Source: Candidatus Nitrosotalea sinensis
Lineage (GTDB): Archaea > Thermoproteota > Nitrososphaeria > Nitrososphaerales > Nitrosopumilaceae
Assembly (NCBI RefSeq): GCF_900143675.1
Contig: NZ_FRFC01000009.1
Span: 30,842 to 94,841 of the forward strand
Reading direction: 5' to 3'
DNA length: 64,000 nucleotides
Shown here: in pieces, positions 7,369-15,736 of the stretch
How the letters are laid out: each line of letters opens with the position of its first letter
Position numbering within the stretch: position 1 is the first letter of the stretch
Made by a program: the position numbers and the translations under genes
The notes under the pieces: generated by a model
Database searches by the model: none
The model's input: only the letters and a program-made list of their open reading frames with translations
Told to the model about the DNA's origin: nothing

Positions 7369-8556
7369 TTAGAATTTTGGACTAAATCTCAATCCTGTTC
7401 TGTATGAGATTGCAATTATAGACATGATTGCAATTGCAAGCACTATAATTGAGATCGGGCCAAATTCCGGTACGGCTCCACCATTGAATGTGATTTTAGC
7501 AAGTCCATCCTCGTCAATCTTTTTGATTGTATCAGGGAGTGGAACATACAGCAAACCAGAAGCATATTGTTGCCCATCGTGTATGATATAGTTGAGGAAA
7601 TTTATCACCTCATTGGCTTTGTCCTGTGTCTCTCCATTGACTGTGCTTAGATCTTTGTATACCATAACATATGTCAATGTAGATATAGGATAGGAGTTGT
7701 TCCCAGGCTGGTTCACAATAGATACTTGGCTCCAGTCACCATCTGCTGCTGGCAAGTTTCCACTTGCTGCTGCAGCGTCTGCAGACACTGAATCTATCGT
7801 TGGTTCTACAAAGGAAGTCCCATCAGCATTTTGAACAAAGGCATATGTCATCTTGTTTTGAAATGCATATGCAAGTTCTATGTATCCTACAGCATATTGG
7901 GTTGTTTTGACGATGGTGGCAACACCAGCATTTCCGGAACCTCCAGTACCTATAGGCCATGGGACTGTTTTTCCTTGACCTACTTTGGTTTTCCAGTCAG
8001 GACTGATTTTGGATAGGTAATCCGTGAAAGCGTATGTAGTTCCAGAACCATCAGATCTGTGTGCAACAACTATCTTTTGATCAGGTAGATTTACACCAGG
8101 ATTTAGGTTAGCAATCTCAGGATCATTCCATGACGTAATGCTTCCCATAAAGATCTTGGCAATAACAGGACCTGTCAATTTTAGACCCTTATCTACTCCC
8201 GGAATATTATAGGCAATAGTTATTCCTCCTATTGATTCAGGGATGGTCAATACGCCAGGTGCATTTGCTGCATCAGAGGCAGACAATGGAGCATCGGATG
8301 CTGCAAAGTCAACACTCTTTTGTTGCAAAAGTTTGATTCCTGCACCGCTACCAATTGATTGATAGTTGAGGTTGATGTTCTGATGTATCTTATTGTACTC
8401 GACTCTCCATGTATCCATCAATGGAAACACGAAAGTTGAGCCTGCTCCAGTGAGCGTATAAGATTGGCTGTTTGTTTGTGCACTTGCATTCAATGATGCA
8501 GCTGGCACTATTAGGAGTAGCATGAACGCTAATCCCAAAATGACTTTGGTTGTCAT
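7369..8556 (-). CDS. pstS: Phosphate ABC transporter substrate-binding protein PstS (2), PEFG-anchored
   Basis: A 395-residue PstS paralogue. Residues 1-27 form a signal peptide; the mature domain has GAGSTFVFPL, YQSIGSGAG, FAASDAPL, HRSDGSGTT and GTGGSGNAG as in PstS(1). Unlike PstS(1) it ends with PEFG at 363-366, a hydrophobic segment and a short basic tail, the layout of the PEFG-CTERM signal known from Thaumarchaeota, thought to be processed by an archaeosortase-like enzyme. So this copy should be held at the membrane or cell surface. It lies between phoU and pstS(1) on the same strand and has its own upstream gap with a CTATATAG element. Confidence 0.94.
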   Translation of the reverse strand: MTTKVILGLAFMLLLIVPAASLNASAQTNSQSYTLTGAGSTFVFPLMDTWRVEYNKIHQNINLNYQSIGSGAGIKLLQQKSVDFAASDAPLSASDAANAPGVLTIPESIGGITIAYNIPGVDKGLKLTGPVIAKIFMGSITSWNDPEIANLNPGVNLPDQKIVVAHRSDGSGTTYAFTDYLSKISPDWKTKVGQGKTVPWPIGTGGSGNAGVATIVKTTQYAVGYIELAYAFQNKMTYAFVQNADGTSFVEPTIDSVSADAAAASGNLPAADGDWSQVSIVNQPGNNSYPISTLTYVMVYKDLSTVNGETQDKANEVINFLNYIIHDGQQYASGLLYVPLPDTIKKIDEDGLAKITFNGGAVPEFGPISIIVLAIAIMSIIAISYRTGLRFSPKF

Positions 8557-8620
8557 ATAGTCATTGAAAAAAATATCTTATTTACCCGTGGCCATAATAG
8601 TTTCCATACAAGTACAAAAT

Positions 8621-8628
8621 CTATATAG
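8621..8628. promoter_or_regulatory. CTATATAG palindrome upstream of pstS(2)
   Basis: An 8-bp palindrome, here inside ATCTATATAGAT, 65 bp upstream of pstS(2). The same octamer occurs before other phosphate-cluster genes (12055, 13193, 13211, 17957). It may be a TATA element or a shared operator. Confidence 0.4.
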
Positions 8629-8662
8629 ATTCCAAATAACAAAAAACTATTTCAAAAATAAT

Positions 8663-9289
8663 TTATCGGTATGCTCTTGCCCCAGTAACAATATAATTTA
8701 CAGAGTCACCTACAAATGCAGCATGATCTGCCATTCGCTCCATGTATCTTAAAACAAGTGCATCAGCTAACGCACATTTCACGTTACTGAGTGTGATCAG
8801 TTTTGGCAAGTGTTTGTTATAGTATTTATCAACAAGATCTTCATCAGTTCTCAATTCTTTTGCTTTTTCAAGATCAAGTTTTGCAAAACATTCTACAGCA
8901 AGTTGTACCATTTGTTTTATTTCTCCAGACAATGTGTACACTACTTCATTTTTACAGTCAGACAAATCTCCAAAAGTTTCTCTAACCATGGATATATCAT
9001 ATGCATATCGACTTAATCTAGTAAATCCATATGATATCTCAAGTGAAGAGCGTATCAATCTAAAATCACTAGCAACTGGTTGATAGCGGAGAATCATATC
9101 AAATGTAAGTTCCCCTACTTTGTCATAAAGATCCATCATCTTACTTGAGAGTTCATGTACCTCTTTTCTTGCATTTTGTCCTCCCAAGTACGAATCAATT
9201 GCCAAATTAGTACAAGTAATAGAAAGATCGCACATTTGTTTCATCATCTCTGATAGATTTGCCAAATGAGGATCTATTAGGCGAGTCAT
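8663..9289 (-). CDS. phoU: PhoU-family phosphate signalling regulator
   Basis: PhoU links the Pst transporter to phosphate control. From ATG 9289 the protein has 208 residues, all helical, with two PhoU repeats; the second ends with the conserved-type LVLRYMERMADHAAFVGDSV pattern, where the ER-AD-A residues bind metal. An upstream ATG at 9313 would overlap pstB by 23 bp; the ATG at 9289 follows the pstB stop after 1 nt and is the better start. It closes the pstC-pstA-pstB-phoU block. Two further PhoU-like proteins are encoded on the plus strand at 12-14 kb. Confidence 0.92.
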   Translation of the reverse strand: MTRLIDPHLANLSEMMKQMCDLSITCTNLAIDSYLGGQNARKEVHELSSKMMDLYDKVGELTFDMILRYQPVASDFRLIRSSLEISYGFTRLSRYAYDISMVRETFGDLSDCKNEVVYTLSGEIKQMVQLAVECFAKLDLEKAKELRTDEDLVDKYYNKHLPKLITLSNVKCALADALVLRYMERMADHAAFVGDSVNYIVTGARAYR

Positions 9290-9290
9290 C

Positions 9291-10097
9291 TTATCCAAAC
9301 TGACCCTGAACATATTTAGCAGTTATTTCATTTCTAGGATTTTCAAAGATCTGTTTTGTCTCTCCAAATTCAACCAAATCACCCAGATACATAAAACCAG
9401 TATAATCAGAAACTCGTGTAGCTTGTTGCATATTATGAGTAACGATGATAATCGTATACTCTTTTTTTAATTCTTGTATCATTTCTTCAATTTTTTGAGT
9501 TGCAATAGGATCAAGTGCAGACGCGGGTTCATCCATGAGTAATACCTCAGGTTGAATGGCAAGTGCCCTAGCAATGCAAAGTCTCTGCTGTTGTCCTCCA
9601 GATAGGCTCATTCCTGGTTTTTTCAAGTCTCCTTTGACTTCATCCCATAGAGATGCCATCTTGAGACATCCTTCTACTACTTCATCGAGAATTTTTCTAT
9701 CTTTAACACCATTGAGTTTGAGGCCACATGCAACATTATCATATATTGACATGGTAGGAAACGGATTTGGTTTTTGAAATACCATTCCTATTTTTCTCCT
9801 ATTAATTATAGGATCAATTTTGTTAGAGTAGAGATCTTCTCCATCAAGCAAAACTTTGCCTGTCAAGGATGCATTTTTGGTAAGCTCATGCATTCTGTTA
9901 AGACATCTAAGAAATGTTGTTTTTCCACATCCTGAAGGCCCAATAAGCGCAGTAACAGCCTTGTCCCGGAATTTCATAGAGACATTCTTTACGGCTGTAA
10001 TGCCATCATAGCTTGCAACAATATTTTCTGCCACCAGTTTGTACTTTACATCTCCGGTGTTTTCCCTTATTGGAACTTTGGTGATTGTTTCCATCAT
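9291..10097 (-). CDS. pstB: Phosphate ABC transporter ATP-binding protein PstB
   Basis: The ATPase of the Pst importer, 268 residues. Walker A is GPSGCGKT (53-60), the signature LSGGQQQR is at 165-172 and Walker B VLLMDEP at 185-191, followed by the D-loop SALDPIAT and the switch histidine in IVTHNMQQA. The [11 protein letters not shown] stretch after Walker A is characteristic of PstB. The start overlaps the pstA stop by 4 bp (ATGA), so the genes are translationally coupled. No truncation is seen. Confidence 0.97.
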   Translation of the reverse strand: MMETITKVPIRENTGDVKYKLVAENIVASYDGITAVKNVSMKFRDKAVTALIGPSGCGKTTFLRCLNRMHELTKNASLTGKVLLDGEDLYSNKIDPIINRRKIGMVFQKPNPFPTMSIYDNVACGLKLNGVKDRKILDEVVEGCLKMASLWDEVKGDLKKPGMSLSGGQQQRLCIARALAIQPEVLLMDEPASALDPIATQKIEEMIQELKKEYTIIIVTHNMQQATRVSDYTGFMYLGDLVEFGETKQIFENPRNEITAKYVQGQFG

Positions 10098-11014
10098 GAT
10101 ATAGCTCCCAACTTTCTGAACTTTATTCTAGTCTTTTCTTTTTTTCTTAACACCATATAACGTACACCAATATTTATGGAAAGGACAAGTATTATCAAAA
10201 CAAATGCAGCTCCCCATCCTTGTGTAACTGCGCTATCATATGGAAGCGAAGATAATCTCCAAATTCTAAGAGGAAGTGCATCAACAGGTCCATCCAAACC
10301 CTCTAGAAATTGGCTGCTTCCAAGAATTGTAAATACAAGAGGTGCTGTTTCACCAGCTATTCTTGCAACAGAGAGCAAGATTCCTGTTACAAGCCCATTT
10401 TTTGCACTGCTTAGTACTATGGTAAAGACCACCCGATATCTTCGAATCCCTAATGCATATCCAGCTTCACGATAAGTAACAGGAACTAGTTTTAATGATT
10501 CTTCAGTTGTTCTCATTATTATTGGTAGCATCACAATAGACAAGGCAAAAGATCCAGCCCAGACTGAAAAGTTTCCTACTGTCAGTACAATCAGAACAAA
10601 GGTAAAGACACCAATAACAATAGTTGGAAATTCTGCAAGAACATCGTTGAAAAACCTAATCATTCGTCCATACTTGTTATTACCATATTCAGAGAGAAAT
10701 ATTCCGCCCATTATACCAACAGGTACTCCAATAAGACTAGACAATCCAATTAACACAATAGTACCCTGTATTGCAGGCCCTATTCCACCAGGATCATCAC
10801 TACCTACAGCTCCTGGTATCTGAGTAAGAAACTCCCAAGATAATGCAGATGAACCATTTGTAAAGACATTGACTAGTATAGCAACAAGTGGGACAATTGC
10901 AACTACAACGCATGCAAAGACTGCACCTTTGATGATTTTATCAAGAATTATTCGTCTTTTAACATTGTAACGAAAATGAGTTCTAAATTCTGCACGCTGT
11001 TCAGGAGTTATCAT
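10094..11014 (-). CDS. pstA: Phosphate ABC transporter permease PstA
   Basis: A membrane permease of 306 residues with six predicted transmembrane segments after a ~30-residue cytoplasmic lead. The [22 protein letters not shown] stretch (~residue 185) is the EAA loop that docks on PstB. A further [12 protein letters not shown] motif near residue 100 is typical of PstA. It overlaps pstC (4 bp upstream) and pstB (4 bp downstream), placing it firmly in the pst operon. Confidence 0.96.
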   Translation of the reverse strand: MITPEQRAEFRTHFRYNVKRRIILDKIIKGAVFACVVVAIVPLVAILVNVFTNGSSALSWEFLTQIPGAVGSDDPGGIGPAIQGTIVLIGLSSLIGVPVGIMGGIFLSEYGNNKYGRMIRFFNDVLAEFPTIVIGVFTFVLIVLTVGNFSVWAGSFALSIVMLPIIMRTTEESLKLVPVTYREAGYALGIRRYRVVFTIVLSSAKNGLVTGILLSVARIAGETAPLVFTILGSSQFLEGLDGPVDALPLRIWRLSSLPYDSAVTQGWGAAFVLIILVLSINIGVRYMVLRKKEKTRIKFRKLGAIS

Positions 11015-11979
11015 GCCAATACTGCCCCCTCATGAGATTTGACTACTTTGGCAACAAGAAGATGTGCTACCATGTTTATGACAAATGCCATAATGAAAAG
11101 AATCAGACCTATTCCAATCAGAGCTGCCAGATGAAGTCCACCTTGAGATGCTTCTGCAAATTCATTTGCCATTATACTTGCTAGCGTTTGACCAGGTTGA
11201 AACAAAGAAGACGGGAATGCGGCAGCTCCTGTTGCATTACCAATCAACATTGTTACTGCCATTGTTTCCCCTACAGCTCTTCCAAGACCCAGAATTGTTG
11301 CACCAATTAATCCAGATTTAGAATAAGGCAAGACTGCAATTCTAAAAGCCTCCCATTTTGTAGCACCAAGCATATAGGCTGCTTCACGTTGACTGTTTGG
11401 AACAGCCATCATGATCTCTTTTGAAACAGATGCAATTGTAGGAATAATCATTATAGCCAAAACAATGCTTGCCGTAAGAATATCCAGTCCAAATGGAGTT
11501 CCAGCAAATATTATGCTGTTATCTCCAAAAATATTGTGCAGTGGAACTTCGATCCAATCTCGTACATATGTTCTAAACACAAGCAGCCCCCATAAACCAT
11601 ATACAACACTGGGGACAGCAGCCAAAAGTTCTATAATCATTGCAAGCGGAGTGCGCAGCAATCTAGGAGAAAGCTCAGAAAGAAACATTGCAATTCCAAA
11701 ACTCAATGGTATTGCTATCAACATTGCAATTCCTGCATTAACCAGAGTTCCCATGATATACGGTGCAGCTCCGTATGACTCCCTACCTTCAACAGAATTC
11801 CAGTCAGAGCCAGTGAGAAAGGATATTCCTTCCTGTTGCCACACCTGTACAGAACCAGTAGTCAAATTAATTACAATCATGACAATTATTGCAAGGACGT
11901 AGGTTGCTGCTGCAATTGCCACATATTTGAAAATCTTATCAGTATGAACAGATCCTTTCTTCATAGTAACTGCAAGCAT
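11011..11979 (-). CDS. pstC: Phosphate ABC transporter permease PstC
   Basis: The second Pst permease, 322 residues, six transmembrane segments, first gene of the operon. The EAAYMLGATKWEAFRIAVLPYS loop (~residue 200) contacts PstB, and GRAVGETMAVTMLIGN follows it as usual in PstC. The ATG at 11979 is used; another ATG five codons later (MKKGSVHTD) is equally possible. The 138-bp gap to the divergent regulator gene at 12118 must hold both promoters and contains one CTATATAG palindrome. Confidence 0.96.
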   Translation of the reverse strand: MLAVTMKKGSVHTDKIFKYVAIAAATYVLAIIVMIVINLTTGSVQVWQQEGISFLTGSDWNSVEGRESYGAAPYIMGTLVNAGIAMLIAIPLSFGIAMFLSELSPRLLRTPLAMIIELLAAVPSVVYGLWGLLVFRTYVRDWIEVPLHNIFGDNSIIFAGTPFGLDILTASIVLAIMIIPTIASVSKEIMMAVPNSQREAAYMLGATKWEAFRIAVLPYSKSGLIGATILGLGRAVGETMAVTMLIGNATGAAAFPSSLFQPGQTLASIMANEFAEASQGGLHLAALIGIGLILFIMAFVINMVAHLLVAKVVKSHEGAVLA

Positions 11980-12054
11980 GTAAGATACTTGGTCTAAAGA
12001 TTAGATATGAGATAATCGACCATAATTTCTTAGATTTCATAGTCAATCATATAA

Positions 12055-12062
12055 CTATATAG
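12055..12062. promoter_or_regulatory. CTATATAG palindrome in the pstC / AbrB-PhoU divergent promoter
   Basis: This octamer lies in the gap between divergent pstC and the regulator at 12118, 56 bp before the GTG of the latter. It repeats the element seen before pstS(2), the DUF47-pit operon and the kinase pair. Confidence 0.4.
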
Positions 12063-12117
12063 ATATACATAGAATTGATGGGTAAGTACTTTAATTATAA
12101 GAAATACATTAGATGTA

Positions 12118-13170
12118 GTGTCAGAAATACTAAACGATAAAGAAGTAAGAAAATTACAACTCGTAGGTGGATCTACGTATGTTTTATCGCTTCCCAAAAA
12201 ATGGGTCGACGAATTAAAACTCAAAACAGGAGACCCTGTATCAATAGTCAAGAATGTCAACAAATCACTTTCAATATTACCTACACAGAGTTCATCAACA
12301 CCAAAGATTACAAAATCAAGAACATCCATAAGCCAAAAGGATTCAATAGAATCAATCCAACGAAAAATAATTGCCATGTATTTGTCAGGTTATCAGATCA
12401 TCGAGGTTTACGCAAAAGGAGGTAGAATACAAATTGAACACAAGCAGGCAATAAGAGATCTGGTAAGAAAAAACATGATAGGAACTGAGATAGTAGAATC
12501 TACTGCAGAATCTATTACAATCCAAATTCTAACTAGTTTACCAGAACTCTCAATAAGTGATGCACTAAAGAGAATGTTTCTTCTCACCTCAACAATGCAC
12601 AGACAAGCAATTGATGCACTAAAAGAGATGAATGTAGAGATGGGAGAAGAAATAACTCACTTGGATGATGAAGTAGACAGGTTTAGTCTATACATACTAC
12701 GAAATCTGACCCTTGCAGTAGAACATGAAAAGATTCTCAGAGACATTGGGCTTAAGAAACCATCGGATTGCATAAGCTATAGAATAGTTGTCAAATCAAT
12801 TGAAAGAATTGCAGATCATGCGGTATCAATTGCCAGTAGAATACGATTTTTAAAATCAACTTTAGAGCCTGCGTTGATACAAAAAATAACTCGCCTCAGC
12901 GAGGAATCACTCAAGGTCTTTGAAGATTCCATCCTGGCATTAAACAAGAGAGATTATGTTATTGCAGATAATGTTGCATCAAACGCACGTAAAATAGCAG
13001 AAAAGGAGAAAGAGTTTACTGATTCATTGGAAGAATCAAAAAAATATTCGAGCATAATCAAATTTGTTTTAGAAGATATTCGCAGGACAGCAGAATATTC
13101 AAGTGACATTGCAGAAGCAGTAATCAATGAGACGGTACAGGATGTAATCTCAGAAAACAACACAGCCTGA
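12118..13170 (+). CDS. Phosphate uptake regulator: AbrB/SpoVT DNA-binding domain fused to PhoU domains
   Basis: A 350-residue protein. Residues ~8-55 look like a swapped-hairpin AbrB/SpoVT DNA-binding fold (VGGSTYVLSLPKKWVDELKLKTGD), and residues ~140-340 carry two PhoU helical repeats, including IERIADHAVSIASRI (~residue 225), the metal-binding E-R-AD-A pattern. This architecture is known from archaeal phosphate regulators, where PhoU reads transporter status and the AbrB part binds DNA. It starts with GTG, no ATG being in frame nearby. Divergent from pstC and upstream of DUF47-pit, it is the best candidate for local Pho control. Confidence 0.88.
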   Translation: MSEILNDKEVRKLQLVGGSTYVLSLPKKWVDELKLKTGDPVSIVKNVNKSLSILPTQSSSTPKITKSRTSISQKDSIESIQRKIIAMYLSGYQIIEVYAKGGRIQIEHKQAIRDLVRKNMIGTEIVESTAESITIQILTSLPELSISDALKRMFLLTSTMHRQAIDALKEMNVEMGEEITHLDDEVDRFSLYILRNLTLAVEHEKILRDIGLKKPSDCISYRIVVKSIERIADHAVSIASRIRFLKSTLEPALIQKITRLSEESLKVFEDSILALNKRDYVIADNVASNARKIAEKEKEFTDSLEESKKYSSIIKFVLEDIRRTAEYSSDIAEAVINETVQDVISENNTA

Positions 13171-13192
13171 TTTATACAGATCAGTCTTTCAT

Positions 13193-13218
13193 CTATATAG
13201 ATTGCATTTCCTATATAG
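13193..13218. promoter_or_regulatory. Two CTATATAG palindromes upstream of the DUF47-pit operon
   Basis: CTATATAG occurs at 13193-13200 and again at 13211-13218, 18 bp apart, in the 63-bp gap before the DUF47 gene. If the second copy is the TATA element, transcription would begin near 13240, inside the annotated N-terminus, favouring the later ATG at 13255. Confidence 0.4.
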
Positions 13219-13233
13219 AACAGACATTTATCT

Positions 13234-13887
13234 ATGAAGTTTACGACGAACAACATGGCACAATGGATGTCATGGATAAAATCAAATGATAAAGAGATTA
13301 TTGCAATATTAAACGATCTTGCATCAAAAGCAGAAGAATCTGCTAAATTGTTAGTAGAGTTATTTACAAACTTTGAAAAAATAAATGAGGTTCATTCCAG
13401 GATAGAGAAAATAGAAAAGGATGCAGATAAGCTAACACATTCCATTTTTGAGGAATTGAACAAGACTTTCATAACACCATTAGACAGAGAAGACATTTCC
13501 AGAATTGCATCAAAGACAGATGACATAATTGATTACATTGAAGGTATTTCTGGTAGAATAATTAATTTCAAAATAAAATCATCTCCACCATATATGCTTG
13601 AGATAGCAAAAGAAATCCATAATTCTACAAAGGAGATAAACCTCATGATTACAAGATTAAACAAGGTAAAAGCTGACAAGTCAATAATTGAACATTGTCG
13701 CACTGTAAATGAAATAGAACATCGAGCAGATGTCATTTACCGCAAGGCAGTAGGAGAATTGTTTGAAACCAACGATATAATCAATTTAATTAAAATGAAA
13801 GACATCTACGAAGCGCTAGAACATGCGTCAGACAGATGTCTTGATGTGGCGGATTCTATAGAGGACATCGTTCTCAAATACACATAG
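13234..13887 (+). CDS. DUF47 / PhoU-like protein, Pit accessory
   Basis: A 217-residue all-helical protein of the DUF47 (PhoU-like) family, usually encoded next to Pit phosphate transporters and thought to regulate them. The core has HSRIEKIEKDADKLTHSIFEEL near residue 50 and ALEHASDRCLDVADSIEDIV at the C-terminus, both typical metal-site regions. The start is uncertain: ATG 13234, or ATG 13255 (MAQWMSWIK), which fits better if the CTATATAG at 13211 is a TATA box. It lies 9 nt before pit and is clearly in the same operon. Confidence 0.88.
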   Translation: MKFTTNNMAQWMSWIKSNDKEIIAILNDLASKAEESAKLLVELFTNFEKINEVHSRIEKIEKDADKLTHSIFEELNKTFITPLDREDISRIASKTDDIIDYIEGISGRIINFKIKSSPPYMLEIAKEIHNSTKEINLMITRLNKVKADKSIIEHCRTVNEIEHRADVIYRKAVGELFETNDIINLIKMKDIYEALEHASDRCLDVADSIEDIVLKYT

Positions 13888-13896
13888 GTAGATTTC

Positions 13897-14886
13897 ATGA
13901 TTGAACTAGCGATTGGAGCAATATTAGTGGCACTAGTTTTTGATTTTCTCAACGGATTCCACGATGCAGCAAATTCTATTGCTACTGTAATAGGAACAAG
14001 AATTCTCAGACCATTACCTGCAGTAGCATTAGCTGCTGCAGCCAATTTTATAGGTCCATTTATTTTCGGAGTAGCAGTTGCAACAACAATAGGAAAGGGG
14101 ATCATAAATCCAGATTTTGTTACACTTCAAATAATAATTGGTGCTTTAGTTGGTGCAATTGTTTGGGATATATTCACATGGATACTTGGTCTTCCCACAT
14201 CAAGCAGTCATGCGCTGGTAGGAGGAATAATTGGAGCGGGCATAGCAGGAGTAGGAACAAATGTGATAATTTGGGACGGAATAGGAAAAGTAGTAACAGG
14301 AATATTGGTCTCGCCAATAGCAGGCTTTAGCGCTGCATTTGGAGCAGGTCTTGTAGTAATGGCAGTTTTTGCAAAAGCAAAACCACATGTAGTAAACTCT
14401 GCATTTGGTAGACTACAATTAATTTCATCCACATATTTCTCCCTAACCCATGGAGCAAATGACGGACAAAAGACAATGGGCATCATTGCTCTCATATTAT
14501 TAACCCAAGGAGTAATTACAAAATTCAGCATTCCATATTATGTTATCATAATGGCAGCAATGGCCATGAGTCTTGGTACTTTTTTTGGAGGATGGCGAAT
14601 AGTGAAAACAATGGGAGTAAAAATTACCCAATTAAGACCATACCAGGGATTTGTAGCAGAAACAAGTGCTGCAAGCATAATTGCTACGCTTGCATGGCTT
14701 GGAATTCCTGCAAGTACCACGCATGCAATTTCTGGAAGCATAATGGGAGTTGGAGCAGTAAGAAGAATGTCTGCAGTAAGATGGGGAATCGGTAAGAGAA
14801 TTGTATGGGCATGGATAATCACAATACCTGCAAGTGCTGCAGTGTCATTTGTCATAATGACACTGATAAAAATATTAACACAGTAG
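13897..14886 (+). CDS. pit: Low-affinity inorganic phosphate transporter (PiT family)
   Basis: A 329-residue membrane protein with about ten hydrophobic segments. Both PiT signature repeats are present: NGFHDAANSIATVIGTR near residue 20 and LTHGANDGQKTMGI near residue 185. PiT proteins import phosphate, often as a metal-phosphate complex with a cation. It follows DUF47 by 9 nt. Having Pit on one strand and high-affinity Pst on the other, with separate PhoU-type regulators, suggests switching between uptake modes by supply. Confidence 0.95.
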   Translation: MIELAIGAILVALVFDFLNGFHDAANSIATVIGTRILRPLPAVALAAAANFIGPFIFGVAVATTIGKGIINPDFVTLQIIIGALVGAIVWDIFTWILGLPTSSSHALVGGIIGAGIAGVGTNVIIWDGIGKVVTGILVSPIAGFSAAFGAGLVVMAVFAKAKPHVVNSAFGRLQLISSTYFSLTHGANDGQKTMGIIALILLTQGVITKFSIPYYVIIMAAMAMSLGTFFGGWRIVKTMGVKITQLRPYQGFVAETSAASIIATLAWLGIPASTTHAISGSIMGVGAVRRMSAVRWGIGKRIVWAWIITIPASAAVSFVIMTLIKILTQ

Positions 14887-14935
14887 ACAAAGGCTACAGT
14901 AGAACTTTAAAGAAGCAAAGTCATACAAGCAGTAA

Positions 14936-15736
14936 ATGAAAGACTCTTTGAAATTAAACAAAAAAATATTTCTTAAAAAATTTGAAAAGATTTCAAATAA
15001 TTTCCAACAGGAATTAAACAAATACATAGAAAATCCCAGTGATGAAAACATACACGATATACGAGTTTCAATTAGACGATTAGAATCAGCATATCGCATA
15101 CTTTCAAAAAACACAAGAAAACAAAAAAAGAATAAACATTATCTGAAACAGATCAGAACATTATTCAAAAGTAATGCTTCAATTAGAGATTACGATATAA
15201 TTTGTGCACGCATGGAAGCAAAATATCATACTGAAACTACTGAACTAGTATCATCTCTGAGGAATTTGAGAGGTAGACAATTAAAAGATGCCATACAATT
15301 GGCGCTAGAAATTTCAAATTCCCGGATTCCAAAAACCTCTAGTTTTTTTTTAAAAAAATCAGAGTTGAAAAAAAAATACCAGAAAATTCTGGATGAAATG
15401 ATATTAAACATACAGAAAAATATTATAATTGTGCTAGGAGATGAAAAAAAGATCAATGAGCTTCACATGCTGAGAAAAGACTTTAAAAAATTACGATATT
15501 CTCTAGAGCTTGCACCAAAGAGAAAAATAATTGTAGACATTCTAAAAAATTTGAAAAATATTCAAGAGGTATTAGGCGATATTCATGACAGTGACATAAT
15601 CATAGATTATTTAAAAAATATCAAGCAGGATTCCAGATATTCAAGCATCATAGATTCAGAGGTTCTTGAAAGGAGCAAAAAATACAGCATGTTTGTTACA
15701 ATAATGAAAAGATCAAACATCTCCCTCAAGCTATAG
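14936..15736 (+). CDS. CHAD-domain protein (polyphosphate-binding)
   Basis: A 266-residue basic, helical protein. The CHAD signature is present: IHDIRVSIRRLES near residue 40 and a second-half counterpart ELHMLRKDFKKLRYSLEL near 175, then LGDIHDSD. CHAD domains bind inorganic polyphosphate through conserved histidines and basic residues. The gene is convergent with exopolyphosphatase (6-bp overlap) and follows pit by 50 bp, so a role in polyphosphate handling is likely. There is no fused CYTH or other catalytic domain. Confidence 0.9.
   Translation: MKDSLKLNKKIFLKKFEKISNNFQQELNKYIENPSDENIHDIRVSIRRLESAYRILSKNTRKQKKNKHYLKQIRTLFKSNASIRDYDIICARMEAKYHTETTELVSSLRNLRGRQLKDAIQLALEISNSRIPKTSSFFLKKSELKKKYQKILDEMILNIQKNIIIVLGDEKKINELHMLRKDFKKLRYSLELAPKRKIIVDILKNLKNIQEVLGDIHDSDIIIDYLKNIKQDSRYSSIIDSEVLERSKKYSMFVTIMKRSNISLKL

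Noticed and set aside
11411..11902. Long plus-strand open frame (163 codons) opposite pstC
   Set aside because: It lies wholly antisense to pstC, which has complete permease motifs; the frame has no family-like features.
14208..14855. Two minus-strand frames of about 105 codons opposite pit
   Set aside because: Shadows of a membrane-protein gene: the opposite strand of hydrophobic codons often stays open.
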